This document shows positions 1 through 9,098 of a stretch of DNA of 22,852 bases, in pieces. Source of the stretch: Planctomycetota bacterium (GTDB lineage: Bacteria > Planctomycetota > PUPC01 > JACPCR01); assembly GCA_030740295.1 (NCBI GenBank), contig JASLXP010001074.1, positions 1 to 22,852 on the forward strand, written 5' to 3'. How positions within the stretch are numbered: the stretch's first letter is position 1; every line of letters begins with the position of its first letter. The notes below the pieces were generated by a model. That model was not told the DNA's origin. It worked only from the letters and a program-made list of their open reading frames with translations, and searched no databases. A program made the translations under genes and the position numbers.

Positions 1-328
1 AATACCTTGCCGAGCGGACAACATATTCGGCTTGTTCGGCGGTGTTTACCAGAGGCGCGATAATCCCGTCAGCTCCCAGGTCGAGAACGCGTTTGATCGG
101 TGTTTCGTCGGCCGCGGGGACACGCACGATGCATGCGGCCTCATCTCCCACGGCCTGGAGGATGCCCATGATATCGCCTGTTTCCAGAGGCCCGTGCTCG
201 CCGTCGACAAACAGCCAGTCGAACCCTGCGTCGGCAAGAATCTCCGCCGCGGCTGGCGAGGAGAGTGTGACGATCGTGCCCAGCAACTTTTCCCCGCCGC
301 GCAGGCGGGCTCTAAATTCGTTCTGCAT
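1..328 (-). CDS. HpcH/HpaI-family aldolase, partial (N-terminal 109 residues)
   Basis: The minus strand encodes 109 residues beginning MQNEFRARLRGGEKLLGT and runs off the left edge without a stop. The sequence fits class II metal-dependent HpcH/HpaI aldolases, which split 2-keto-3-deoxy or 4-hydroxy-2-keto acids into pyruvate and an aldehyde in the cytoplasm. Visible family marks are the strand ending in VDGEHGPLE (residues 41-49; H45 would be the catalytic base), the arginine of IVRVP (R69), and GADGIIAPLVNTAEQAE. Frame 1 continues upstream of the ATG at 328 without a near stop, but this start gives the family's usual N-terminus. There is no clear Shine-Dalgarno sequence. A possible promoter lies at 364-392. 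In this neighbourhood a 2-keto-3-deoxy sugar acid from uronate or deoxy-sugar breakdown is a reasonable substrate, but that is inference. Confidence 0.85.
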   Translation of the reverse strand, partial: MQNEFRARLRGGEKLLGTIVTLSSPAAAEILADAGFDWLFVDGEHGPLETGDIMGILQAVGDEAACIVRVPAADETPIKRVLDLGADGIIAPLVNTAEQAEYVVRSARY

Positions 329-363
329 GTGATGAAAATCGAGTTGTGAATGATACCCGAAGC

Positions 364-392
364 ATCGTGTCGCGCGCTGGAATGGGTGTCAA
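364..392 (-). promoter_or_regulatory. possible sigma-70 promoter for the aldolase gene
   Basis: Read on the minus strand, 392-387 is a perfect TTGACA and, after a 17-base spacer, 369-364 is CACGAT. The second box matches TATAAT at only three positions, including the conserved A2 and T6. Transcription would start about 30 bases before the aldolase ATG at 328. The -10 box is weak, so this is a suggestion only. Confidence 0.3.
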
Positions 393-572
393 TCCGAGAA
401 TCACAGGCCGGATTTTTTCGATGCTGGATTAGAGGGAATGAGTCGACGCGAGTCCCGTCTGCCATTCACTGCCTCTCTTGCCTGCGTAGACCATTAGGTA
501 GGTGTTGTCCAAGGCGTCCCGAAGACCAGAGCGCGAGTGTGCTGGGACGAAGGAATCCTCAAGGACTCGGCG

Positions 573-3500
573 CTAACGTGTGAATCTGACAACCGATTTC
601 GCCCGGGCGCCGCTGACTGCTTCTGTTGCCGTCACCGTGTAGTCTCCCTCAGGGTCGCTTAACGCCAAAGATAATCGGGCGGCTGTGGAAGGGCCGGTCA
701 GGAGAACGTTCTGGGCATAATGCCTGAGCTTGCGGCCCTTCGGATCGGTGACTTCCAATCGGATGACGTGATCGCCCGCGAGGTCTTTGGTGCCGGTATT
801 CAGACGCACGCTGAATTCAAAGTGGGTGCCCGGCTCCACCTTCTGGGCCACTGGTTGCAGATCTACGCTCTCAACCCGGTAAGGCAACATGGCGTAAAGT
901 AGGGGAACACCTGGAATAATCTCTGTTTGCAGACGAGTGATACTACCCAGATATCTTTTGGCTCGAGCGTCGTAAAGGTGGCTGGTTCGGGGTAATCGAA
1001 TTTCCGCGGTCCGTCGCTCTCTGTCATTGATATTGTCATCTTTGACGATTCCAACGTATTCGATATTGCCTTTACTGAATCGGACGACTTCGCACGCTTC
1101 CAGCGGCTTGCCCTCTGAGAGAACCTCTACGGCCGCTTCCACATTATTCTCGTTGAAGACCTTCCGAAGGGCCTCACGGATTGGAGCTTCTTTGGAGAAC
1201 TGTCTCAGTGGCTCGTAAGCAGCGAAGGAGAAGTTCATCAGGAGAGTCTTGCCCTTGTCGTGCGTCGAAAACCGGAATGAGGCTGCCGCCTTTTCAGGAG
1301 TCTTGTCTGCAACTTCAAAAGCCAGTGCTTCACCAAAGAGATCTGCCAACGCTGGCTTTTCCAGCCTTTTGCAGCGGCCATCCATCACTGCCGGCTCGAC
1401 GTCCGCAATGACGAGGCCGCCGTCTCTCACGAAATAGCGTATCGCTGCCAGTTCTTTGGGGCTCACCGCACATGAGGCCGGCATGACGAAGGCCCTGTAG
1501 TCCTTGAGATCTCCGTTCTCAATTTCTTCATAGGAGACGAAGTTGAATTGCAGACCGAGATCTTCGATGGCGAACATGGCGCCGCGGTGCGCGTCCCAAA
1601 TCTTTCGTCCGATCAGAGTATTCCCGTGAACGCTGGCCTGTGAATAGTGCACGGCGATGCCATCGTGCTGCCGTTCGGCGTTCATGATCAGTTTGCCGAT
1701 GCCGGACTTGATCTCGTTGTGCGATTCAGCCATCCATTTCAATTGCGGCGTCGGCCGGAGATCCGGGAAAAAGGTCGCAGGTCCCGTGCTGTAGCTCGTC
1801 CAGTACCAGCCGCTGTTGAAACCATGAAAGAGCAGATGCCAGGCAACACGCTTTGCGGAGACTTCGTCGGCGTTGCCGATGCGATTGTGCCACGCACCGA
1901 GATGCGCTCCGGGCTGAGCGAAGGAACGAAGGTACTCCACCTGATTAAGCCGGCGGCAGTAGACCTGATTCAAATCACAAGCTTTGACTAACTGGTAGAA
2001 ATCGTACCCGTGCCAACTATCCAGAGTGAAGACTCCGTCGAAGCCAACCCTTGCGTCGGGGTCCTCCTGCCGTATGGTCTGCCGGCCCAGCGCATGAGCC
2101 GAGGTGAGAACTTGGTCCATGTATCGCCGGTGGTCAGCCCATCGCGCGAACTGGTTGGTGTTCTTAGCCTCTTCGAAAGTGATGGGGTTGGCATCGGTCC
2201 ACGCGTGATAGTCGGTTTCCCATTCTTTATTAAGCGCGCCGATGGTTTTGTAGACCCGCTTCAGATCCTCGCGGAAGCCTCGGAGGCATGTGGCCGATCT
2301 ACAGACATCAAGCTTGGCTGAAACCAGAAAATTTTCATCGCCAAGGGTATACCCGTGGGGCGAATAGGGAGCCGCGGCATTTGCGCGTGCACGGAGTCCT
2401 TCCGTCCAGGAAGAGAGATGCTCGGGATCGGTCAGACAGGGCTTGCGGACGAGCCCGGTCTTCTGGGATGAGAAAATGCGAGTGATGTAGGGAATGGGGC
2501 GCAGATTCGCCCAGGCTGCGGTACGGCATCTATCGCCCATTTCCGGGCCGCTCACCGCATGCACGCCCACAAGATCGATCGTGTCGACGCCCGCCTTCGT
2601 CAACTCTTTCAGGATGGCACGCCGCACTGCGTGGTTCGTTGCTGCGCTCCAGACCAGGAAGATGAAGTCATCCTGTTGCCGGCCGGCTACGGTAAATTCT
2701 TCGCGAAACCAGTCCAGGTCTCCTCTTTTGTCTGACAGCGTCGCGTCCAGCCGGTGGGCAACTGCCACCGGGGCAGAAAGTGGGAGCTTGAATTCATGCT
2801 TCTCCGTTCCGACTGCGACCGTCCACTCGTGGTCCGCGAGGAGCCGACCGAGCGAGTCTGTCACCTTCAAGCGCAGCCTGGCAGGCGTTTCGATGCCCCG
2901 AAGCCGAACGATGCCCTCAATCGGGTCAAGGGGTGAAAGAACTGGCTTCTTCAGAACAACGCTCTCAATCGAGACGGACGACTCGGTTTCAAATCGATGA
3001 GATGCCCAGTCGTGGACCGCACCTTTCGTCCGGAGACCCACGTCCAGGAAGTGCTCGCCACCGCGCAGAGGAGCTATGCCAAGGTCGATCGTGTTGGCGC
3101 CTTTGGCAAGTTTGACTGCTCGGTTCTCTTTGACCTCTGTCCGACCTTCTCGGTCGTGCACTGTTACAGTCAGTTCCACATCACTCTGAGTTTCAGCGGA
3201 CACAACCTTCAGCGAAGAAGGGTCAAGGGCTTCGATCGAGATGACAGGTTCTCTCCTTGATGCCCACCGCACTGCCTTTGCCAGGATGGACTGCAGGTAT
3301 TCGTAGTCTGCGGGAACGGTTTCGTGAGTCGACGCTGTCGTGGGTGTCAGGCCATTGTTGCCGCGGGACGCGACGCGGTAGTTCATGATGAGGACGCGTC
3401 CCTTATCGAGTTCCAAGGCGGTCGTGAGCTCCCGTTTTCCATCCTTTTTTGTCCAGGCGAATTCGTTCAGTGCGGGTAACGCTTCCAGAGGTACCTGGGC

Positions 3501-4970
3501 AGTGAATTGACTCTTTTTCCAGTCCTTCTTGCCCAACGACCAGGCGATACTGTTAGCGCTGCCTGTGGTGATCAGCCCTGTGCCGGATCGGACCTTCTCG
3601 CCCAGCACATCAATAAAATACTGAGGGAAGATGCCTTTCCGGACATCGGCCACGATGATGCAGTCGTGGTCCATGGAGAGTTTGTCGAACAGATTGCCGA
3701 GCACTGCGCTGATGGTGCGCGGTTTGTACCCGTAAAGTTCGTAAGATCCGTAGAGAGTCATCCAACGCTTATCGAACATCTCATCGGACTTACTCACAGA
3801 CACGGTCTGGTAGTCGATGTCGAGCCGCTGGGCGAGCTCCACGGTCTCACGCTGGGTCCATCGGGGTGCGATCACCAGAACGCGAAGGGGGCCACCAGCG
3901 AGGGGTTTGGCGAAGGGACGATGCGGTGTCACCAAGGTGTTCGTCATCTCGTCGAAGGGCGTGACTTCGAAGGTTCCCTCGTTCTTCAGAAGAGCATCCC
4001 GGCCGGGGTGAAGACTGGCCGGTTTCCTGATGGGCTTTGACCAGTCGGCAAGGCTCAATTCCTGAAGGTCGGCACTGAGCAACGGGCCCGCCTCTCGGAG
4101 ATAGGCAAGATTCTTTTCGTTCGTCCCAACGCCGGTGAAATCCCAGAGAGCGATGGTCGCCTTTCCGGCTTCTGGTTTGAGCCGCAGCGTTGTCCAGATG
4201 GGATAGGCGGTTACTTCGACGGACGCATCGTTGACCTCCGCGGGCTCAAACATGATCGCCGATGCACCGAACGTTCCCTTGGATGGTTTTCCCGTATCCT
4301 GGAAGAAGACCCAGGGTTCCTTCTTCAGATCCAGGGCTACGGTCTTCGTGTGCTGAGCTTCCCGCACACCCGTCGCTATCCACCGGTCTTTTTCCCCGTA
4401 AAAGTAGTTGGGGTAATTGAGAAGCTTCAGCTCCACGGTCTTGGCGGGTGCCTTCGTCTCCCATTCGGTGCGCATGAGAAGACGATCATCGCCGGCCCGC
4501 AGCAGAAAGTGAGCGTGAACGCGGCCATTGCCGGTCTTCCAGGTCGCCGTGAACATCGCGTCAGGCCCGCCAGCGCGGACCGGCTCGATGACTGCCAGGT
4601 AATCTTTGAGACCATCCCCATCAATCAGAAGATCGAAGAATCCCTGGGCATACCAGTTGGCCGGGCCCGGCCCTGTCATCCCCAGCGTCGGCATGCCGAT
4701 GGTGTAGACCCAGTACCGTGAGAAACACCGGCCTTTCGGCGTGTCAGGTTTGAGGCTTACGTTATAAACGAGCCGGAATTCCACTCGCCCGTTTGAAAGC
4801 AGGATCGTCTGTTGTCTCTGCTTAACGCCATTTTCTTCTGTCCATTTTTCATCGAACTTCAAATAGGCTGCCCCGGCGGCGGACAGAGCGGAATACTCGC
4901 ACAGGAAAGTGAGACAGATCAGTCCCGAGATTATGGGACACCAATTGCGGGGTTTCCTGGGAATGGACAT
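573..4970 (-). CDS. secreted GH42-like multidomain glycoside hydrolase-type protein
   Basis: A 1465-residue protein from the ATG at 4970. The start is chosen because MSIPRKPRNW followed by a hydrophobic stretch to about residue 32 makes a signal peptide; the open frame extends to 5201 but would bury it and overlap the divergent gene. There is no obvious Shine-Dalgarno sequence. Apparent domains: beta-sandwich (about 35-310), a Rossmann/glutamine-amidotransferase-like domain (about 360-570), beta-sandwich (575-765), a TIM barrel like GH42 beta-galactosidases (about 766-1095), a second amidotransferase-like domain resembling the GH42 trimerisation domain (about 1130-1270), and a C-terminal beta-sandwich (1365-1465). 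The barrel carries TLGDEN (875-880; E879 is the candidate acid/base) and the GH42-like run FREDLKRVYKTIGALNKEW. A clear nucleophile Glu is not seen, so activity is uncertain. Probably exported; likely role in polysaccharide breakdown. Confidence 0.75.
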   Translation of the reverse strand: MSIPRKPRNWCPIISGLICLTFLCEYSALSAAGAAYLKFDEKWTEENGVKQRQQTILLSNGRVEFRLVYNVSLKPDTPKGRCFSRYWVYTIGMPTLGMTGPGPANWYAQGFFDLLIDGDGLKDYLAVIEPVRAGGPDAMFTATWKTGNGRVHAHFLLRAGDDRLLMRTEWETKAPAKTVELKLLNYPNYFYGEKDRWIATGVREAQHTKTVALDLKKEPWVFFQDTGKPSKGTFGASAIMFEPAEVNDASVEVTAYPIWTTLRLKPEAGKATIALWDFTGVGTNEKNLAYLREAGPLLSADLQELSLADWSKPIRKPASLHPGRDALLKNEGTFEVTPFDEMTNTLVTPHRPFAKPLAGGPLRVLVIAPRWTQRETVELAQRLDIDYQTVSVSKSDEMFDKRWMTLYGSYELYGYKPRTISAVLGNLFDKLSMDHDCIIVADVRKGIFPQYFIDVLGEKVRSGTGLITTGSANSIAWSLGKKDWKKSQFTAQVPLEALPALNEFAWTKKDGKRELTTALELDKGRVLIMNYRVASRGNNGLTPTTASTHETVPADYEYLQSILAKAVRWASRREPVISIEALDPSSLKVVSAETQSDVELTVTVHDREGRTEVKENRAVKLAKGANTIDLGIAPLRGGEHFLDVGLRTKGAVHDWASHRFETESSVSIESVVLKKPVLSPLDPIEGIVRLRGIETPARLRLKVTDSLGRLLADHEWTVAVGTEKHEFKLPLSAPVAVAHRLDATLSDKRGDLDWFREEFTVAGRQQDDFIFLVWSAATNHAVRRAILKELTKAGVDTIDLVGVHAVSGPEMGDRCRTAAWANLRPIPYITRIFSSQKTGLVRKPCLTDPEHLSSWTEGLRARANAAAPYSPHGYTLGDENFLVSAKLDVCRSATCLRGFREDLKRVYKTIGALNKEWETDYHAWTDANPITFEEAKNTNQFARWADHRRYMDQVLTSAHALGRQTIRQEDPDARVGFDGVFTLDSWHGYDFYQLVKACDLNQVYCRRLNQVEYLRSFAQPGAHLGAWHNRIGNADEVSAKRVAWHLLFHGFNSGWYWTSYSTGPATFFPDLRPTPQLKWMAESHNEIKSGIGKLIMNAERQHDGIAVHYSQASVHGNTLIGRKIWDAHRGAMFAIEDLGLQFNFVSYEEIENGDLKDYRAFVMPASCAVSPKELAAIRYFVRDGGLVIADVEPAVMDGRCKRLEKPALADLFGEALAFEVADKTPEKAAASFRFSTHDKGKTLLMNFSFAAYEPLRQFSKEAPIREALRKVFNENNVEAAVEVLSEGKPLEACEVVRFSKGNIEYVGIVKDDNINDRERRTAEIRLPRTSHLYDARAKRYLGSITRLQTEIIPGVPLLYAMLPYRVESVDLQPVAQKVEPGTHFEFSVRLNTGTKDLAGDHVIRLEVTDPKGRKLRHYAQNVLLTGPSTAARLSLALSDPEGDYTVTATEAVSGARAKSVVRFTR

Positions 4971-5155
4971 GCTTACAATGATGGTGGTGTAATTCTGGTG
5001 AAGGTACGTCAGGACATTATCCAACCGATCAGTTGAGTCAAAGCTCTGCTTGATGCGCGCTACCACCAGATCGCCGGCGCGACGGGGATATGGCCGGTTG
5101 AACCTGCCGAAACAGGCTGGAAGATGATTGCTGCAGGCAGGTAAATCAATCTGAC

Positions 5156-5162
5156 AAGGAGG
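5156..5162 (+). promoter_or_regulatory. strong ribosome binding site of the propeller gene
   Basis: AAGGAGG is a near-perfect anti-16S match. It sits 3 bases before the ATG at 5166 and 12 bases before a second in-frame ATG at 5175. Neither spacing is ideal, so the start could be either codon; both leave the signal peptide intact. Confidence 0.7.
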
Positions 5163-5165
5163 ACC

Positions 5166-8100
5166 ATGAAGAATATGAGGACGGTACCAGCGGCATCTCA
5201 CACTTTAAGGTTCGCTTTTATTCTGGTTGCTCTTCTGCTGTCGCAACGTGGGGCAGACATCCTTGCCGGTCCAAAGGAAAGGGCCAACGAAATTATGGAG
5301 GCCAGCGGCGTAAAAGGCGGTCTGATTTCACACCTCGGCTGCGGGGACGGGCAACTCACCGCGGCGCTCTTGACAAATGACAGGATGCTGGTTCACGGCC
5401 TCGACGCCGACCGGGACGACGTGGCGAAGGCCCGCGATCATATACACGGCCTGGGGCTCTACGGGAAGGTGACCGTCGCCAGCTTCGACGGTAAACGGTT
5501 GCCTTACACGGAGAACCTTGTGAACCTCATCGTGTCCGAAGAGCCGGGGGGCGTCACGATGAAGGAGATGTTTCGCGTGCTCGTTCCGGGAGGGGTGGTC
5601 TGTGAACGTCAGGGAGGCGGTTGGAAGAAGACGGTCAAGCCGTGGCCGAAGACGATTGACGAGTGGACCCACTTCCTGCATGGGCCGGATAACAACGCTG
5701 TGGCCCGCGATGCCACGGTCAACATCCCAAGATCTATCCAGTGGGTCACTGGCCCGCGCTGGGGCAGAACTCACGAGGAGATGGCGAGCCTTAGCGCAGC
5801 CGTCACCGCGAATGGCCGAATCTACTACATCGTTGATGAAGCCACGCTCACGTCGATCCGATTTTCGAGCAAGTGGCGGCTCATAGCTCGTGATGCCTTC
5901 AATGGCGTGCTTCTCTGGAAGCACGATATCCTTTCGTGGACCGATCATCTGCGACACTTTCGGTCCGGTCCGGCGCACCTGCCACGCAGACTCGTTGCTG
6001 CCGATAACGTGGTCTATGTCACGTCAGGTCTTTCCAGCCCGCTGCTGGCCCTCGACGGTGCGACCGGCGAGAAGCTGCGGGAATATGAAGGCACCGATCG
6101 AACGGAAGAGATCCTCCTGCATGAAGGCATCCTCTATCTTGTCGTCGGCACGTCCGAGGTGAATAGGGTCGGCGTCGGCCTGAAACGTCGCGGCGAGCCC
6201 GAACCGACGTCTGACAGGTACATTACCGCGATTGTGGCCGACAGCGGCAGCCAGTTATGGAGAAAGAACGTTTCGGAAGAAGGTATCCTGCCATTGACGT
6301 TGGCATTGAGCGGCGAGCGTCTCAATTACCAGAGCACGGCCAGTGTCGTCAGCCTCAATACCACGACGGGCGAAGAGCTTTGGAAGACGCCGCGACAGAC
6401 ACCTGAGAAACGCATGGGCTTCTCGGCGCCGACTCTTGTGGCGACCAGAGATGTGATTCTCTGTGCAGATAGAGATGTCGGGAAGAACGATCAGAACAAA
6501 CCTTCGGCAGGCAAGACCGTCTGGGGGGTCAGCGGATGGAATCAGAAAGGCTTCGCGCGAAAAGGCGCCTGCACTCTTGTGGCGTACGACTCCAGCAGCG
6601 GCAAAGAACTGTGGTCAGCCAAGTGCGGTGAAGGATACAATTCACCGGTGGACATCTTCGTTGTCAACGGCGTGGTGTGGGCGGGCCCGCGCTACCAGCA
6701 GGGGCTGGATCTGAAAACCGGAAAAGTGGTCAAGCAAATCAGCACGAAGGCGCCCCGCGTCGGCATGCCGCATCACCGCTGTTACCGCAACAAGGCATCA
6801 GAACGTTTCATCTTCACAGGCAAATCAGGCATCGAGGTACTCAGCCTGGATAAGGGATGGCTAAGCAACAACAGTTGGGTACGAGGCACCTGCCAGTACG
6901 GGATCATTCCGGCGAACGGCTTGATCTACGCGCCGCCGGACGCCTGTGCCTGCTTCCTCACGGTAAAGGCGCCAGGTTTCTTTGCCATGGCGCCGCAAAA
7001 GAGAGCCGGACTGAGAATGCCCTTCCCAAAGACACCAGTGATCGAGAAGGGGAAGGCAACGAGTGGTGCTGACGCTCCGCGGCAGCTTTCCGATCTTGTC
7101 GCGGAGCGCCAAGACCACGATGAAGACGAATGGCCGATGTACCGCCACGACTCGCGCCGCAGCGGTACCGTCTCATCTCCCGTTCCGGAGTTCCCGGCCC
7201 AGCGCTGGTCAGACACCGTCGGAGGAAGGCTGACCCAGCCGAGTATCTACCGCGGCAAAGTGTTCGTCGCCTCGACCGATGAACACACGGTGCACGCATT
7301 GTCCGCCGATGACGGACGCAAGCTCTGGCGCTTCACGACGGGCGGCAGAATTGACAGCACCCCAACGGCCTTCAGGAACACCGTGATCTTCGGCTCCGCC
7401 GATGGATGGGTCTATTGCGTCTCCGCCGAAGACGGCTCCCTGGTGTGGCGTTTCCGTGCTGCGCCGGAGGATCGGCTCGTCAGCGTGCATGGTCAGCTCG
7501 AATCGTCGTGGCCGGTTCACGGCTCCGTGCTGCTCCAGAATGACACCCTCTACGTCACCGCAGGACGCTCCACCTACGTCGATGGCGGCATCGTGCTCTA
7601 CCGCCTTGACCCGCAGACGGGCAAACAGCTCTCCAGGACGATGCTCCATCACCTTGACGAAGAGACTGGCGCGCAGCTCGTCTCGGAGGGCAGGTTCAAC
7701 ATGGAGGGAACGACGTCAGACCTCCTCACTGGCAATGGTGACAGAGTATTTCTCAAGTACTTCACTTTCGATCGTGCCGGAAAGCGAACGGAAACGGCCG
7801 AGCCACGGCTGTTCTCAATAACAGGTTTTCTGGGTGAGGAATGGTTTGTCCGCTCCTACTGGATTATCGGCACGCAGATCGCCGCGGGCTGGGGCGGCTG
7901 GGCCAATGCGGCCAACCTCTACCCTTCGGGCCGCATTCTCTGCTTCGATGAAGAGAGAGCTTACGGCTATGGCCGCCGACGGGTGGCCGGTGGAGCGGCG
8001 GGACACCGTTCCGATGCTTATCACCTGTTCTCCAGCAACCTGAAGCCGGAGGAGGCACCCGATCGAAAAGGAAGGAAACGGCCAGCGAAGCCAAAACCTC

Positions 8101-9044
8101 ACTGGGCGGATACGAATTCCATAATGGTGCGGGCAATGATCCTCGGTAAGGAGCATATTGCCGTCGCCGGCCCACTCGACGCAGGCAAAAAGGAACAGAG
8201 CATCCTGGCCTTCACTGACGAAGAAGACGCGGTCGAACGTTTTGAAGGCCGCAAGGGAGTCTTGCTCCGGATAGTTCGGGCTACCGACGGACGGAGGATA
8301 TCCGAGGTCAGCCTGAGCTCCGTGCCGGTATTCGATGGCATGGCTGCCGCCAAAGGACGTCTCTACCTATCCATGAGGGACGGCAAGCTCCTTTGCTTCG
8401 AATCCGGCGAGGGGAAGCCTCTCCCTGAAGACGCATCCAAATCCGTGATGAGCGGCGAAGCCCTTGTTTCTACTCCAACGCGCAGTAAGTCCACCCGTAC
8501 GGCCACACCTCCCAAGCTCAAAGGGCCTGACAAACGAAAAGATTTCCAGCATGTGGAGGCCGCGGGTGTGACGTCCTCGCCTCTCGGCTACCGGCTCGCC
8601 TCAGAGAACAAGAAAGTCGGACTGGCCATCAAACTCCTGGAAGCTCCTCTCAAGAAGAGAGTGGTACTCAAAGTCAAGATGCAGAGGGCGACCGAGTATC
8701 GATACCCCAATTTTTTCGAGAACGCCTTTGTTGCATTTGGTGACGGCCCCAAAGACAAGGACCTCATCAAGTGCGGCATCAAATTCGTCCAGGGAAGTGC
8801 CGTGATCCTCGCCGGCCCCACCAACGGTCCTGCAGAAGGGATGGAGCGTCTCGAATTGGACAAAGCATCCCCCATCGAAGTAGAGGTCTCGGCAGACCTC
8901 GAAGGCCGCATAGTAACGCTCACGGCAGGAGGCAAAACGATCGAGGTCAAGCTCAAGCGTCCTCTGAAGTCCATCACGCACGCAGGCTATACCACCACAA
9001 ACGCGGTCAGTGACTTCAGCCCCATCCGGATCGAAGGCGAGTGA
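5166..9044 (+). CDS. secreted methyltransferase-like plus PQQ-type beta-propeller protein
   Basis: A 1292-residue protein. Residues 1-34 look like a signal peptide (RFAFILVALLLSQ core). Residues about 36-150 resemble a class I SAM-dependent methyltransferase: HLGCGDGQLTAALL (56-69) as motif I, LVHGLDAD (75-82) as the acidic motif, and FRVLVPGGV (136-144). From about 160 there are PQQ/BamB-type propeller blades, such as VYVTSGLSSPLLALDGATGE and LVAYDSSSGKELW. WPMYRHDSRRSG (656-667) opens a second propeller half. The run YGIIPANGLIYAPPDACACF (579-598) lies between the halves. The last 150 or so residues look like a lectin-type beta-sandwich. The substrate is unknown; a methyltransferase fold outside the cytoplasm would lack SAM, so it may be non-catalytic. 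The next gene follows closely on the same strand, so they are probably co-transcribed. Confidence 0.8.
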   Translation: MKNMRTVPAASHTLRFAFILVALLLSQRGADILAGPKERANEIMEASGVKGGLISHLGCGDGQLTAALLTNDRMLVHGLDADRDDVAKARDHIHGLGLYGKVTVASFDGKRLPYTENLVNLIVSEEPGGVTMKEMFRVLVPGGVVCERQGGGWKKTVKPWPKTIDEWTHFLHGPDNNAVARDATVNIPRSIQWVTGPRWGRTHEEMASLSAAVTANGRIYYIVDEATLTSIRFSSKWRLIARDAFNGVLLWKHDILSWTDHLRHFRSGPAHLPRRLVAADNVVYVTSGLSSPLLALDGATGEKLREYEGTDRTEEILLHEGILYLVVGTSEVNRVGVGLKRRGEPEPTSDRYITAIVADSGSQLWRKNVSEEGILPLTLALSGERLNYQSTASVVSLNTTTGEELWKTPRQTPEKRMGFSAPTLVATRDVILCADRDVGKNDQNKPSAGKTVWGVSGWNQKGFARKGACTLVAYDSSSGKELWSAKCGEGYNSPVDIFVVNGVVWAGPRYQQGLDLKTGKVVKQISTKAPRVGMPHHRCYRNKASERFIFTGKSGIEVLSLDKGWLSNNSWVRGTCQYGIIPANGLIYAPPDACACFLTVKAPGFFAMAPQKRAGLRMPFPKTPVIEKGKATSGADAPRQLSDLVAERQDHDEDEWPMYRHDSRRSGTVSSPVPEFPAQRWSDTVGGRLTQPSIYRGKVFVASTDEHTVHALSADDGRKLWRFTTGGRIDSTPTAFRNTVIFGSADGWVYCVSAEDGSLVWRFRAAPEDRLVSVHGQLESSWPVHGSVLLQNDTLYVTAGRSTYVDGGIVLYRLDPQTGKQLSRTMLHHLDEETGAQLVSEGRFNMEGTTSDLLTGNGDRVFLKYFTFDRAGKRTETAEPRLFSITGFLGEEWFVRSYWIIGTQIAAGWGGWANAANLYPSGRILCFDEERAYGYGRRRVAGGAAGHRSDAYHLFSSNLKPEEAPDRKGRKRPAKPKPHWADTNSIMVRAMILGKEHIAVAGPLDAGKKEQSILAFTDEEDAVERFEGRKGVLLRIVRATDGRRISEVSLSSVPVFDGMAAAKGRLYLSMRDGKLLCFESGEGKPLPEDASKSVMSGEALVSTPTRSKSTRTATPPKLKGPDKRKDFQHVEAAGVTSSPLGYRLASENKKVGLAIKLLEAPLKKRVVLKVKMQRATEYRYPNFFENAFVAFGDGPKDKDLIKCGIKFVQGSAVILAGPTNGPAEGMERLELDKASPIEVEVSADLEGRIVTLTAGGKTIEVKLKRPLKSITHAGYTTTNAVSDFSPIRIEGE

Positions 9045-9098
9045 TGTCCGTTAAGAGGATTGCCTGGTGGATCTGCAGCGACTCTCAAAGCCTTTGCC

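Noticed and set aside
46..465. 139-residue minus-strand open frame over the aldolase region
   Set aside because: It overlaps the aldolase frame, and its translation is Arg/Ser/Pro-rich with no family resemblance, while the other minus frame gives a clear HpaI aldolase.
5014..5042. TTGACT and GATAAT on the minus strand as a promoter for the GH42-like gene
   Set aside because: The boxes match well, but the spacer is only 14 bases, too short for a normal sigma-70 promoter.
4971..5201. Upstream extension of the GH42-like protein to 5201
   Set aside because: The extra 77 residues would place the signal peptide inside the protein and overlap the divergent gene's ribosome binding site.
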